Positions 1 through 20,500 of a stretch of DNA of 64,000 bases are shown in pieces. Every line of letters begins with the position of its first letter. Within the stretch, counting starts at the first letter, position 1. The position numbers and the translations under genes are program-made. Origin of the DNA: Echiichthys vipera. Taxonomy: Eukaryota; Chordata; Actinopteri; Perciformes; Trachinidae. The notes beneath the pieces were generated by a model. That model was not told the origin of the DNA. It searched no databases and saw nothing but the letters and a program-made list of their open reading frames with translations. The stretch covers positions 17,167,387 through 17,231,386 of the forward strand of contig OY829651.1 of the NCBI GenBank assembly GCA_963691815.1, given 5' to 3'.

Positions 1-782
1 ACGCTTTGTTAATCTGATTGGTTGATTTGGCCGGATAGACAGATGGTTTATCCAATCAGCCCCTTCCCAAAAAATCTCAAAGGAGAGTTCCTAGATGGAA
101 ATGCTGAGCAAATGAGAATCATGCAAATCAGTACATCCGGCAGAGTCAGATTAGAATCATCTTGCTCTTCGAACAAAAGACCCATTTTAGAGCAGTTCTT
201 ACTATTGGAGCGATTCACTTCTTCTGTATTAACCCTTGTCTAGTTTCCCTGATACCTCTAGGATAGGCTTTCACTATTACTGCTTTCGGGCTCAGTGCCA
301 CCCAAGACGATTGTGAATGGTTTAAAGAAATATGAAATAGCCAGAGCATTTTCTATCCCAGAACGAAAGCCTGTAAAGCAACACCCCAGAGCTGGTGTAT
401 GGTGTGTCAATGCAAGACTACATTAAAGCTAACCTGTTGTTCAGTCAGAGACCGGACCGGGCCGTCACAGGTTTAAACATGCCGTTGGTCCAACAGTTTA
501 CCTGTGGACAAGATTAAGCTTGATTTGATGGAACAGGAACTCTCAAAGCAAAACATCTCCCACACATCACACCTGATCAGTTTAATTACATTTTGATAGT
601 GATTATAGCACAATATGTTTTGCGGTAAGCGTAATCTGACAGGTTTGTTTGGTTGAGTGGGTAACTTCAGACTTCAGAGGAAAGTACATCAATTGTTCTC
701 TTGCCTTCCTTTTTGTCTTCTTTTCTTTTTCACACATCCTCTGTCTCCCTGCTGCTCTCCTTCTCTGCACGCTGTACCGCAG
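1..782. other. Upstream intron or 5' sequence of the slingshot gene
   Basis: No coding exon could be supported here. The first recognisable slingshot exon begins at 783 after a polypyrimidine tract and a CAG acceptor (about 721-782). The stretch is therefore most simply an intron, and the exons coding for the protein's N-terminus lie left of the window. Short open frames in it have no recognisable protein similarity. Confidence 0.6.
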
Positions 783-3700
783 GCGGTGCAGCTGGAGTCC
801 GCCAGCTCGGTGAGAGTCAGGTATCTGATCGTTGTCTCCACCCTCGGCAACAAACACGAGAGCATCCTGCTGGGCATGGATTTCCCCAACTCAAACAGGT
901 GTGTGTGTCACCAAGATGCGAGGTGTACTGTGTCACAAAGATAAGATTTCCACTCAGTTAATAATTTCTGATTGAGCTGAATTAAACTTCCTTCCTTGTC
1001 TTGTGTTTCTGTGTCCTCCCTGCGTCCCTGCAGCGATCAGTGCACCCTCGGCTTGGTGCTGCCGGTATGGAGCGACACGCAGGTGTACCTGGATGGAGAC
1101 GGGTAAGGGATTTTTTTTTAAGGGGCGATGAGGAATGAATTGAACGTGTTAAAGCATAGCAGGGAGTTTGTGAGGCAGACAATGTCTGGGATTCTGGCCA
1201 GAGATCATGTGAATGAGTCTCTATTTATGGAGCTGAATCATTCTCCATAAATTACAGATGCTTCTATCGCTGCTCAGACCTCAGACCTCTAAGCATGGAG
1301 ATCATGTGTTCTTTGCAATGAAATGAAAATGGAAGTACTGTTGGCTTCTTTCTTGTATCAGTAAAAGGTTAGCCAGAGTTTAGCCAGAGTTTAGCCAGAG
1401 TTTAGCCAGAGTTTAGCCAGAGTTTAGCCAGAGTTTAGCCAGGGTTTAGCCAGAGTTTAGCCAGAGTTTAGCGATTCCCTGGTTGCATTGTGGTGCATCC
1501 AGAACCCCAAACATCCACTCTGACTCAGTTGCAGTGTAAGTCTCAGTGACCTTATAAACCAGCTATGCTTTGATTAAAATGGTTGAGGCTGTTTTTGGCT
1601 TGTGGCCACACATTACAGGGTTCTGCTAGAGTATGAAGAAAAAAAAGGGCTGTGAAACTGAGTTAGCAAGCAGCTCTAAAAACAGTCAAGCTCTGCTGTG
1701 GACTGCCTTATTTTAACTAAGACTGCCATCTCACACCAGCATGTTCACCCTCATCAGGCTGGTTCACACCTCCAACTGTGCCGATATCTCTCTCTCTGTC
1801 TATCATCACATTTTCATTCCCTATTTTCTTCACATTCAGTGTCCCTAATTTACACTGAATAATCTCTCTGTCTTCTCCATTATAGTCCAACAATGCTTCT
1901 TATCAGTGTTACTTCCTCAGTTCTCTCGTTCTACTCTTTATTCTCAGTCTCTTAGCTCATGCTTCTGTCTCTTTTTTCACAGTGGTTTCAGCGTGACGAC
2001 AGCTGAAGAGACCAGAATCTTTAAGCCTGTTTCCATGCAGACTATGTGGTGAGTAAAAAATGACACCACTGTATTAATGTTGAAACATTCATGTACTACG
2101 GCATCCAGCGCATCATTTTTTAAAGCGGCTCAACAACTGCGTGACTTTCCATCACTCTAAATGCCGCGGCCCGAAGAATTTCATTTTTTTAAGCTCGTCT
2201 GTCCCGATATCTAAGCAACGCCTTGGGGGAATTTCTTTAAATATGGCGCAAAGATGAGCGGATTGGACTTCGGAGGTCAAAGTCACTGTAACCGCACAAA
2301 CTGCGTCTTGGGCCATAACTCAACATTTCATACAAATGTCAACAGGATAAAATGATGCAGTGATGACATTTTGTATCCAAAAGGTCAAAAGTCAAGTTCA
2401 CTGTGACATCATAATGTTTCTGTCCATTATTCAACGCCATAACTCAGGAACAGAAGAGGAGACATTTGATTGAATACTTTATTGGTAACAGTAATCTTAA
2501 AACCGGGGATGATTGTTGAGATCTTCTGCGCTGCCGGGTTGAAGACGTGTGTGAAGCATCCAAGTTTAACCAAACGGGACAGTAATTCTTGTTAGCCTCT
2601 CTAGCTTCTGAGGTTTTTGTATCCTCAAATCTACATCATCTACTGTCCTCCCTCTCCCCACCGCTGAAAGGTCAGTGCTGCAGGTGTTGCACGGCTGCTG
2701 TGAGCGGGCGGTCCAGGCAGCAGTGATCCCAGGTAATGGCCTGGAGTGGGCCCAGCACTACCACCAGCACATCGAATCTGACCGCTTCTGCCTCAACGAG
2801 TGGGAGGCCATGCACGACTTGGAGTCAGTCCGCAAAGACAGTAATGGAGAGACGTAAGTAAAAACCTCTTAATTGTTGTTAGGTGTAGTACTGGAGTTAA
2901 TATACAGTATTTAGTCACATTCCACCTCTGCTATAAAATGGATGTTGTCATCTGTTCATGTCACCTTGTACTTAAGTTTCACTTCTCTTGCATTTGAAGC
3001 TCTGCAGACAGAAATTCCAACGAGGTTTTGATCAAAGAGCACCTGAGAGACATAATGAGGACTGAAGACCTGGACAACCTCACGTCTAAAATGGTAAGAC
3101 ATGCGGGCAGATATAAAGAGGAAGTCGGTTTGAATAAAGTCAGAGAACTGTTTCGGGGAAATAATTGGTTAAAATAAAAATCTAAGAGAATGTTTGTGCC
3201 CCTGTATCATTAAGTATTTCCTTTACTTCCGTAGGTGCACACTGCCCTGAAGACGAAGATAGGCTTCGACTTGAGACCCTTTAAGGAGTACATTGACAAT
3301 GAGATCCTGGTCACAATGGCTCAGATGGACAAACCCTCTAAAATTTTTGACTACCTTTACCTGGTGAGCGATCAGCAGGCTTCAAAGACAGTAATCAAAT
3401 GTTTTTTACCAGCACGGCCAGAATTCTTTCTTATGCTTCAGTCAATAAAGTGACAAAAGTGTGCTTTCACCAGGATGTCATCATGTGACCGTAACTTCCC
3501 CTTTGTGGGACATCTGTGTTGACAGAGATAGGGAAGAAGACTCTGTCGGCCCTTTCCTTTTTGTCCTCTGCGCCCTCGACTAAGCCTCTCATTCTTTATC
3601 TGGTTTCAGGGCTCTGAGTGGAACGCAGCTAACTTTGAGGAGCTGCAGAAAAACAAGTCAGTGTTTCTCACTTGCAACGTTTTCCCTATAGCTTTGTGTG

Positions 3701-6700
3701 TTGCTGTGGTTGTCCATCACTATTTACCATTGTCTCATGACGTGGGTAACACTGGATTGTGTTTTGCTGAGTCACCTCTGTGGCTCTAAGCTTTTTTTGT
3801 GTGTCTTTATGTTTTTTCAGTGTGGGCTATATTCTGAATGTGACAAGGGAGATTGACAACTTTTTCCCAGAGTCCTTCACCTATATGAACATCAGAGTGT
3901 ACGATGTGGAAGCCACTGACCTGCTCCCCCACTGGACAGACACGTACAAGTTCATCAACATGGCAAGGTAGACCTGAAACCCAGGGCACGTCAGACACGT
4001 AACGTTCAAACTTATGAAAATACATTGTGCAGGCTTTTGCAGGTTGCAGTTGTAGACAAGCACAGCGCTATCACATCTGTGTCATTAACCACATTGCATT
4101 TAGATTTGTCCAATTACGTTAAATAATGTTTCATTACTTGAGACTGCTGATCTGAACTGAAGCTCCAGCAGGAGGAGAAATAGTTGGCGACTCATATATT
4201 AGTTGAAAACGAATCGATTTATCAGCTAATCGTCGCAGCTCTAGTTGGCGTAGCACAAAGACTGGAAGCAGAGGGAAACGGCTAGCCTAGCTCTGTCCAT
4301 TGGTAACTAAATCTGCACTTCAGCCCCTCTCAGCTCACTAACTGATGGAGTATTTCTTGGCTCACTTAGCAGTTGCCTGATGACCAGTGGAGACTCCCGG
4401 AAGTAATTGTGCGTGGCCAAGAAAATAGTCCCAAATATAAGCCCCTTAAAACAAGAAAAAAACAAGGGTTGTACTCCGTTAATTGTCTTTTAAGTTACAG
4501 TTACAGTATTTGTCACAGAGTGAGCTAAAACAATGGTGACTTATCATATGACCCACTAATGAAAGCACTTCTACTTGCCTTTTTGCTGAATATTACAATC
4601 TGAGTGTCTGTGGCAACATCCCTCTCTAGATGTAAATGAGCCGCCATGTTAGCGACGTTGCTGACAATGGTTGGTCTGCCGGCCCAGATCGTCAGTTATG
4701 CTGCGTTCACTTGTAATCGGAAATGTGAAACCTCATCTTCTGAGTCAGGCTTGTAGTAAGGGCAGAAGTGTAATAGCAACGTGTGTGTGTGTGTATGTGT
4801 ATGGATTTAGGAGGGTAACACATAGGGGACGGACTGGAAGTAGAAAGGTGAATGTGTGTCAACAAAGTTTCCATAGACCTCAAGAGTTTTTGTGCGTCTT
4901 GTCTAAAGCACTGAGTGAGTTTCTCTGGATGTCTGTGTATCACAGGAAGAGCGGACAGGCCGTGTTGGTGCACTGCAAGATGGGAATTTCTCGCTCTTCA
5001 TCAACGGTGATCGCCTATGCCATGAAGCATGAGCACTGGCCACTGGATATGACGTTGGCCTACGTAAGGGATCGTCGGTCCATCATCAAGCCCAACGACG
5101 GCTTCATGAGGCAGCTGCAGACCTACAGTGGCATCCTCAATGCCAGGTCAGGCGAAGTGTTAGGCCTAAAACGTGTAAATGACAAGACCATACTAACATA
5201 TTTTTAGTTTTTTCTGTCTGTGGCTCTTAAGTATAGATTTGTGGGCTCATGTGTGGATTTTTGCTCTATGTTCCTTTATAATTCTAGCCAGCAGCGTCAC
5301 AGCGCACTCTGGAGGCGAAAGTCGAGAGACCAGAGGCAAAAGTCAGTACGCAAGGAGGAGGGAGGTGAGGAAGGAAAGCCAGAAGACGAAGAGGGGGAGG
5401 AAGAGGAGGAGGATGAGGGTCTTGATGATTATGATCTGGGAGACGAAGAGGATGTAGAGAGCTCAGATGAAAAAGATGAGCCGAAGGAAGACACAGAGGT
5501 AATTAGTTACAACAGTGATATGTTATTAGCATTTTACTTCCTGTTTGTCTTCACTCCTTTTATCTTCCCAAACCCACTCAGGTGTTTGAAGAGCCCGCCC
5601 CCCTGCCTGAGATCAACCTTGGGCCCGGGCAGACAGGACCGCCATCCGTCAGTCCTGTTATCACAGTAAATGAACCAGAGAAGGTGAGCCGACATCTGAA
5701 GCCGTTATCTTTGCCTCATTTGTGGTGCAGATCTCACACCTTCATTAAATCTTTTGATTTTCTTCCTCTCATCTCCAGGTCGCTTCGAGTGTCAATCGCA
5801 GCGGCAGAATGAACCTCTTCTCCCTCATGGAGTCCATCAGTGACGAGGATAAAGGACGTGAACAGGTAAATAAAGCAGAGTGCCAGACCCTCGTTCATGC
5901 TCTTTATAGTTTAGCCGTCGTTCACACAAATGGCTAAATTGTAAGTTGAAAAAGAAATTAGAGGAGCTCGGTGTTGAAACTCACCCTGCACATCAGTTTA
6001 GTTTGTTTTGCAGGTGCAAAAGCATAACGCGTAAATACAAATTAAATAAATGACTCGATGAGTAAATTAATATGCCATTAAAAGTACAACTTGTATTAAA
6101 AGTAAATGTAGGCATCAGTTAATTGGTAAAATGTGACAGGTTGATATAGTTATTTCAATAGTCTTTTTTTATTACCTTTTGTATTTTCCCTATTCATTTA
6201 ATTTTTCGGTTTATATCTTTAATTTATTATTGCATTTATTTAAAATCTATTTATTTATTGTTAAATGTCCTTTTTTTAGTATTTATTCATGTATTCATTT
6301 TCTTTGCATTTTCTCCTTATTTATACCCACAAACATTTATTTCGGCACATTCATTTTGTCATTAGGCAGCTCCCCTTCTCCATATAAATACAATCTCACT
6401 TTAATTGTTGAAAGTTGTTCTTTTCCCACTAGATGTCCTTATTTTATTAGAAGAGCTGTTGTTAACTTCCTTTCCCTTATTTAAGGTTGAAAACATGTAG
6501 AAGTTTTAGTTCAGTGCAAATGTTTATTTAAATAGCTGCTCTATAAGCTACACTTTTGTGTTTCTTTCAAAGCTGCTTGGCAGTCCGAGGCGGTCCCCGG
6601 TATCACGAAGACGTAGCCAAGGGCGACGGGGTCTCATGCACCAAAGAGCATGTGTGGATGTTTCACCTGAACCACGAAGCCTGCCTGACGCCGGTCACAG

Positions 6701-6710
6701 CGAACCCTAA
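783..6710 (+). CDS. ssh3: Slingshot protein phosphatase (cofilin phosphatase), probably SSH3; 5'-truncated by window edge
   Basis: Slingshot enzymes dephosphorylate and activate cofilin/ADF, so they promote actin turnover. Coding exons: 783-898, 1034-1102, 1983-2048, 2671-2853, 3000-3093, 3235-3363, 3610-3656, 3821-3967, 4946-5146, 5288-5498, 5582-5683, 5779-5865 and 6573-6710 (stop). This gives 529 residues in the window, and the phases all close. Visible in order are the SSH N-terminal region (WSDTQVYLDGDGGFSV), a DEK_C-like segment (exons at 3000 and 3235) and the dual-specificity phosphatase domain. The catalytic loop HCKMGISRS has the expected C-x5-R. After the catalytic domain comes a highly acidic Glu/Asp run, then a short basic, Arg-rich C-terminus. 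The tail is short compared with SSH1 and SSH2, and WSDTQVYLDGDG resembles SSH3. Linkage to a tcirg1-type gene also fits, because human SSH3 and TCIRG1 are both at 11q13. The family is certain; the paralogue is inferred. Confidence 0.85.
1369..1472. repeat. 11-bp tandem repeat in slingshot intron
   Basis: The unit TTAGCCAGAGT is repeated about nine to ten times head to tail with almost no divergence (one copy reads AGGG). It lies in the intron between the exons ending at 1102 and starting at 1983. No coding role is seen. Confidence 0.95.
2100..2600. repeat. Probable dispersed repeat in slingshot intron
   Basis: The stretch contains phrases I recognise from a common fish interspersed repeat, for example a run on overlapping 'CATAACTCA', 'GTCACTGTGA' and 'AAGGTCAAAAGTCAA'. 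It has no open frame of interest. The assignment rests on pattern memory rather than a search. Confidence 0.4.
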
Positions 6711-8603
6711 AGTGACCAGAGACGGAGGAGCAGGGAGGAGGGGGACACACACAAAAAGGAAGAAACGCGGTGGAGGAAAAAAAACTCAAAACACCTGAAG
6801 GAAAACATGCGCTGGTTATATATGCCAAGGTTTTTTTTTAATGCTGATACACTCTGGCTTTGTATTTTAGATGATTTAGATTCTGAAAGTTTTATTTCAT
6901 GGTAAACCGAACATCTCTGATGGTAATTATTCTAGCTGACGGTTAACTGTTGACAAAAGGATCTTTCTGCTATGCTGAAAAGATATCTCATGGCTGAAAT
7001 CATTATCAGTGTACACTGTTGTATTATTCTGGGTTTTTTTTCAGAGCTTTTAGACATACACACACGTAACGCTCTCCCTCCATTCAGTGTCCCCTCTTGA
7101 GCTCTCGCACCAACACTCCGGAGATGATACCTATGCAATTACTGTTCTCCTTTTTCTTTCCACTGTTAATATGAGACTGTATGCTGCCAATCCAAGGTAG
7201 ACGGTTTTAAATGTTTTCTTATTTTACTGCATCCAAGCTGTGTGCGTCATGGACCAAGTCGGAGACAGTTTTGTGTTTGCCAAACAATGTGCCAATGAAT
7301 ATAGTCAATTTCAAATCTTTATAATGAGAACCCATTTTATTTTTACTCATTCTATTTAAACACCAGGGCTGTACGCGTGCCTTCAACCTGAGAATGAAAT
7401 ACGACTCCATGACTGGTGTTTCTGCCACTAGGTGGTGGCTGCATATTGTATGAATATTGTACTGTTTCTGATTACAGTATAAATGTGACTTTCCAAAGTT
7501 CTGCATGTATGCCTGATGCACATATATACAGTTTATATATATATATATATATATATGTATGAACACATAATTGCTGATGACCTCGGTGCATGTCAAGTGT
7601 TTTTATACCAACATGGGAGAGCAAAGTGTTCAGGGTTTTATCATGTATTTATTTTGACGTTATATGGATTGAGATTAATTATTCAAAATACTGTTTCCAG
7701 ACTTTTGATCACAGAGTGCTGGTGGCTTTTTATCCAGTGAACCCAAGCTAAAGCTTATTTAATTTAACCTGCATGCTCACCATTAAAGAAAACATGCACT
7801 TTATAATCCCACAACACACTGTCCCCACCGCCTGAGCCAACGTCACACTGTACTATGAATTATCTTTTTTTTTTTTATCTTGTCCACATGTATATGCCTT
7901 GTTGTATTAAGCTCTTCACTGTCTGCACCTCACTCTTGTTTACAACAAGCACCATGAGTGGAAAAATAAATGATTATACTCAAACCAAACACTTTGTTTC
8001 TTCAGGGTTCTCACTGTCTCACAGGACATTTTCGCAGATGATCTACTTGGTATCACACAAATATGTTCTGTGGAAGTCTGGGGCTATAACCCATCTATGA
8101 AATATCTTATGTGCTTAAAAAACTATAGTTACAAGCAGTTACTCATATTTTTATCTGAAGAAGTTATTGTTGAAGTTGGAATGTCATCCAACCTGCATAT
8201 GCTAGCGTTACAACATCAGTGCCTTTCATCTGTAAACCATTCAAACGTTAATATTCACCCTTTCAGAAGTCAAGGTTTTGGGTCTCATGTTCATCTGAAG
8301 GAAAATAGGAGAAAGTTGAAATCGTTTTCCAACAAGATTTATAATTTTTCTCTCATTTTCCGTGACTGGAACCCTGATTCTTGATTAAATAATACACCAG
8401 AGGACAAATGCTTCAGTTCAGAAATATTTTATGCACAAAAGAAAGCACGGGGGAAAAGCAACCTTACTTTCATCTCATTTTGTTTTTTCTTATTTACTGT
8501 AGTGCTGTTAAATATCAGTACAGTCATAAATCACAAAAGAGCAGAGAGTAAAGGGTACAGAGGACATTTTTACAAAACAACTGATGTGATAAATGACCTG
8601 AAT
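6711..8603 (+). other. Slingshot 3'UTR and convergent intergenic spacer
   Basis: Downstream of the slingshot stop the sequence is AT-rich with no exon-like frame. A canonical AATAAA at 7965-7970 is the best candidate for the end of the mRNA, implying a 3'UTR of about 1.25 kb. A (TA)n run lies near 7534-7556. The convergent mrpl18 gene ends at 8604, so the two 3' ends are separated by only about 0.6 kb. Confidence 0.6.
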
Positions 8604-10337
8604 TCAGGTGCCGACGTATTTCCTTCTGGGTTCACTGAGCGCGATTCCTCCCTCTTTCATTGCCGACCTGAAAGACTGAACCTGTGAAAACAAAGTCAGG
8701 GAGAGAGAAACATGAAGCAGGGGGCGACATGAGGAGGGAAAACACACAAATATATTCTCTAGAAGCGCTTTGTGCAGCATGTACTCACAGCTTCAGAGCG
8801 GTACGTCCAGGGAATCGCATGAAACACCATCCTGGTGATGCCAGCCTGCTGGCATCGTAGTGCCAGCACCTCGCCCACAGCCTGACACGCCGCCGCGCAG
8901 TTTGTGGAAGCCAGCTCCTTCTTCAGCGCCCATTCCTTGGTTGTGCAGGAAACCACAGGGACAGGAGAGCTGCTGGAGAACACTTGTGCCGTCACAAAGT
9001 GCAGGGTGCGAGAAAACACCAACCTGAAAAGACGACAGAAGCAAACATTAAAAACAGAAGAGATAGGGGCCAATTTAGATCTGCAGGATTAAATACTAAC
9101 TTTCTTCGTATAGCACCTTTAAAAACGGTGCTTTGACAAAGACATGATGCACAGAGGTCAATGTAACAGAGAGCTAACACTAAGGCCAAACAAGAGATGC
9201 AAAACATAGTAGCAAGAAGACAAATAAAAACAGTAAAACCTGAATAAAAGCCTGCAGATAAAAAGGATAAAACAATAAAATAAATTTTAAAAAAGCAATA
9301 AATAAAAGTAGACAACATTACATTAAAGGAAGTTGATAACAACAGGTTTTAAAAAGTGATCTAAAAGAGTTCACTGATGCCGGTGAGAATTAACTTATGA
9401 ACTTGTGATTTTTATTTATCCACGCGTTTTTTAGGGGTATCGGCCGATGCAGGGGCTGCGTTCGCCTATTCACAGCCTTATTTACAGACAGGCGTCCACG
9501 GGCAGCTCCGTGGTGCTTTTTTAAGTTCAATAAATGTTCCTTTTTTTAAATTAAGACTCTATACATTTTTTATCACGATTGTGCAATTTTTATGATGTAA
9601 ATTGAGAGAGCAAAAGTAGTGTCTGCTCCAAATATCGGCTCAAGAAAATCGGCAGTCCTTATCGGTCGTCGCTATGGCTGAAAAAACTGTATCGGCCTCA
9701 GCTATAAAAAACCCATATCGGTCGATCCCTACTATGCATTGTAAGGTAACCTTGGGTGTCTTGCAAGGTGCCCTCAAATAAAATGTATTATTATTATATA
9801 ATAATAATGATAAGTCGTCCACGATGTTTACGATGCACATCTATCTAAAAGAGATTTGTGACATTTTATACACACACACGTTTAATGAGACCCACCTTAA
9901 GTCTAACCTACCCACTGACACAAACATCAGCATTTATCCCCAACTGTCTTTAGTCTCTCACACACACTCACAAACTCACACACCTGTGGTAGAACTCCTT
10001 GTGGGGCCAGGTGGTCTTCCAGCCCCGGTCCTTCACAGCCAGGGCCATCTGCTCCAGGTTCCGGGGGTTTCTGTTGACAAAGGTCGGGTTCACGCCTTCA
10101 TCTTGATCCGCGCAGGGCTCCGGTTGAGAGGCAGCCTGACTCAGGCACCGAGCTGGAAACACAAACGGCGCCCGTATGTAACGTACACGCTTGTAAAAGA
10201 AGGTAAAGGTAAAAGAGCTGGGGGAAAATACCGTAACTTGACTTACATGTCTGGTTTGAAGCCACAACTGGACGACATTGTTGAATTTGACCTAACAACG
10301 GCCGCAAACTGCGAATCACTCCGCTCAAAGACATCAT
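8604..10337 (-). CDS. mrpl18: Mitochondrial large ribosomal subunit protein uL18m (MRPL18)
   Basis: This is a structural protein of the mitochondrial 39S subunit, of the L18 family that contacts 5S-type or import RNA. There are four exons on the minus strand: 10247-10337 (ATG), 9984-10152, 8789-9023 and 8604-8681 (stop). They give 190 residues, against about 180 in human. The hallmark segments are NRNPRNLEQMALA, GWKTTWPHKEFYHR, the central L18 fold with TTKEWALKKEL, and the final SFRSAMKEGGIALSEP. The N-terminus (MMSLSGVIRSLRPLLGQ) is basic and lacks acidic residues, as expected for a mitochondrial targeting peptide. I chose the start at 10337 because exon 1 then ends in phase 1 (aca t|gtaagt), which matches exon 2. 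A second ATG follows immediately. The gene is convergent with slingshot. Confidence 0.93.
9432..9732. mobile_element. Small inverted-repeat element (hAT-like MITE)
   Basis: The element starts with TAGGGGTATCGGCCGAT and ends with the inverse of TAGGGATCGACCGATAT. It contains several internal ATCGGC/ATCGG motifs, a pattern I recognise from non-autonomous hAT-type elements in fish. It lies in the mrpl18 intron between exons 2 and 3 and has no coding capacity. Confidence 0.6.
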
Positions 10338-11820
10338 CTCCTCAACTGTCACTACATAAACTAGTCCAGGCAGTTTGCGGGCAGCCGGTTAAACCTAATG
10401 TTATGTCCTTATTAATATGAAAACATCTAATTATGTGATAAAACATTCACCCCGACATGCGGAGCGCCATCTTTGACATTCACACATCCGGTTCACTTGG
10501 TGTGGTTTTAGAGGCAGCACTGACAGAAACAAGCGCCAGCACTTCAGTTCCGCCTACAGGACAAAACAACAACATGATGCGTTCTGCTCATACAGTCCAT
10601 GGTTTTGCTGTACTTTCCTGTCCATTTACTCTACAGTAACTTCCAGTGGTGCAAAGTAGAAGTAGTGTGCTTTATAAAGTTTTGAGATATTTCTTGACAA
10701 AAAGCTTCTTCCCTCCCTCTCTAAGAACATCCTCTCTACCTCCACTTACTTTTGCACCTTTTCAATTCAATTGTATTCATAGTGCCAAATCATGACAAAA
10801 GTTATCTCAAGACACTTTACAGAAGGTCAAGACCACACTATGACTTGTTCATGTTTTACAGAGACCCAACAATTCCCCCTATAATAACAATAATATTTAT
10901 ATACAGTATTTATCCAGCAATCTGGTGAACACAGTGGGAGCGAAAGCCTCATTGTGTATGTATGTGCATATATTTATTTCGATTTTTATATTTTATTTTA
11001 CTATTTATATTTTTGCTGTTTACATTACCAATTGTTGGAAGCTGCTAAACTGTTCCGTTGTCCTAAAAACAATGACAATAAAGATCTGATCTGATATATT
11101 TTAATTTTATACTTAAACCTCAGCACAGTTGTTTCACTACATTGCATTTATCTGACGGTCTACAGTTAATACAGTAGTAAGCTTGATAAGCACTTTTACT
11201 TGTGATATGTAGGGTATATTTCGCAGATAATACTTTTACTTAAGTAAGATTATGAATAATAGACTTCTTACTATGAATGTTACTTCGTTACTTTTTGTAC
11301 TTACACTCAAGTAAAGGATTTTAATACCTCTTCCATTATTACCTTCACAAATTAGTTTAAGATATAGATTTGTTAACTCCTTACCAGGGTGTTGGACCTG
11401 GTTTGCTCATTCACCTTTGATGTATATCATTCACATGTATTTTTTAAATAATTTTATAGCTATATGGTTTAGAGAATATTATAGATTTAAGACGAGGGAG
11501 GGACTCAGACAGAGCCATGGATTTATAGGCTGCTGATATTTCAGGGCCATGGTCGGGCCAGAGATTGTAACTTGCACAAACCTCAGTCAAATAAAGGATC
11601 AATGAGTCAGGCAGACTAACATATTCAACGGATAACCCCTCTGCCCCTGCACTCTGGATGACAGGTCAACACGGGGGATACATTTGTCTTTTTGTTAACA
11701 AGAGGGATGGCACCCCCATCCTATTGCGTACTTGTCATGGACATACCTGACACACATGACTATGCAACAGGCAAGGTAGCTGTTCAGTAAATGACTTCGC
11801 ACAATAACAAGAAAATCAAC
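10338..11820. repeat. Spacer between mrpl18 and the tcirg1 3' end, with dispersed repeats
   Basis: Around 10755-10890 there is a fish short repeat with the phrases ATTCATAGTGCCAAATCAT, TCAAGACACTTTACA and GAGACCCAACAATTCCCC. A related copy is at 36382-36500. Around 10960-11095 is a second fragment ending AACAATGACAATAAAGATC, related to the one at 20280-20460. No gene was seen. The mrpl18 promoter should lie in the first few hundred bases. Confidence 0.5.
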
Positions 11821-12562
11821 TTTAATTTCAGTTCAAATTTGATCCATTTAACAGTGCAAACCGGCAGAAAGAAAAACAGAGAGTGTGAGAGAAATGTCCA
11901 TGTTTTGTTCAAAATAGTGGCATGATAATGGAGGTTATTATCCGTCCAAAAGACTTAGTGGATAGACAAGCACTCAGTCCTAGTAAGGCACCTGAAAACA
12001 CTGCCAATAAATACATGTGTGCTTGGAAGACATGTCAATGAAAATCATCTTTGGCTCATGAAAATCATTCAGATAATTCCCTGCTATCATTTGAGGAATC
12101 CTACAGGGCTGTCTTATCGCAGCACAATACACCAATTCAACAATAATACATTCCCTTCAACTGCAGAACAGATTCATTATTGGATGTGCTTTCCCTTTTC
12201 ATAATTGATGTCTATAATACATGTTCATACACTGAAAACTAAATGATTACTTTGTTTTGAGCTACTGAAACAGTAATTAGAACAATATATATAACACTGT
12301 TAGTGAAAAAATTAGCAAGGGGATACAAAAAGTATATTTTTTCATTTCACATGGAATTGTATTTCATCATATAGGTACTCATTTTGATTCTACTGATGCA
12401 AAAATAACAGTCTTTACCACCATAATTTACCACCTGCAGGCAATAGAACGCCATTATGTGAAGACAGGGAGATAGAGTCATTCGTATGTGTGTAGTTGCA
12501 GTCCAAGTACTCAATAATATACATAAATTAATAGAACCGTTTGGCAAAATTAGTTTGGAGGA

Positions 12563-19526
<6,964 letters not shown>

Positions 19527-20279
19527 GACTGCCTGTCTGCACGGACACAAGCCCAAATTAATTATTTTCCCTGAGAGTTGACAACGTAGTCAAAGTGCTG
19601 CGGTTTATAGTGGAGCGAGGGATATGATTGAGAAAGTAAAGAGCGGAGAGAGGCAGTAAACTGTAAAAAAGAAAAAAAGTTCACAGAGGGCATTTATTCT
19701 CAGTTAGGACAATAAAAGTGTCTCTGTGACAATGCAGAAGCTTGTGAGTGGAAACTGCAGAAAGGGGAAGCATCAGGTCCCCCTGACTGTGAGGATCAGG
19801 TGGGATTTCCATTCTTGCACAGACGCGTTTCTGCAAATACAACAGTCTCAGTTTTCATTCAGTTGTGAGTTAAATCCCTTTCCGATGCACTAAATAAATT
19901 GCTTCACACAGAAATATACAGCTGCCAGTTTATTAGACCCAAGATAAAACTAATGCAGCTCTGATACAAGAGCTCTGCAACACATGTTCAGGTGTCGTTG
20001 AAACTGTTCTAGAGAGGTTTGTGGAGCATTTTTTTGTGTTATTCAACCTCGTTCATATCAATGGAAGTGGACAAACAGCAGCATCTAAAAACCTCAGCCT
20101 CAAAAATAACCAACTAACACCTCTAATAATAATAGTTTAGCTGTTACAAAATCTGAACATTATAACCTTTGTAAAGGCTGGATGTTTTTGCACATTGGTC
20201 TTGTCAGACTTTATCAGTTTTAGCTAAATAACGTTATAAGTTAAGCACAATAAACCAACACCCCAGGAACTGAAAGTGC

Positions 20280-20454
20280 AATAACACCCCCACCCTCCAC
20301 TTCATTTTGACACTTTTTTTTTAACATTACTACTTAATTTGCATATATATTTATCTTGATTTTTACATTTTGCTACTTTATATTTTAATATCTATATTGC
20401 CAATCATTCAAAACTGCTGAACTGTGTTGTGTTGTCTAAAAAACAATGGCTATA

Positions 20455-20497
<43 letters not shown>

Positions 20498-20500
20498 AAC
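20280..20500. repeat. Retroelement-like tail followed by (ATCT)n microsatellite
   Basis: An AT-rich segment ending CTAAAAAACAATGGCTATA is followed by about ten ATCT units (20456-20497). The non-repetitive part resembles 10960-11095, so both are probably 3' ends of one retroelement family with a simple-repeat tail. Confidence 0.6.

Noticed and set aside
10440..10480. Alternative mrpl18 first exon (AAGATGGCGCTCCGC on the minus strand)
   Set aside because: It has a start-like context, but its donor would leave phase 2, which opens a stop-containing frame in exon 2. The exon at 10247-10337 has the required phase 1.
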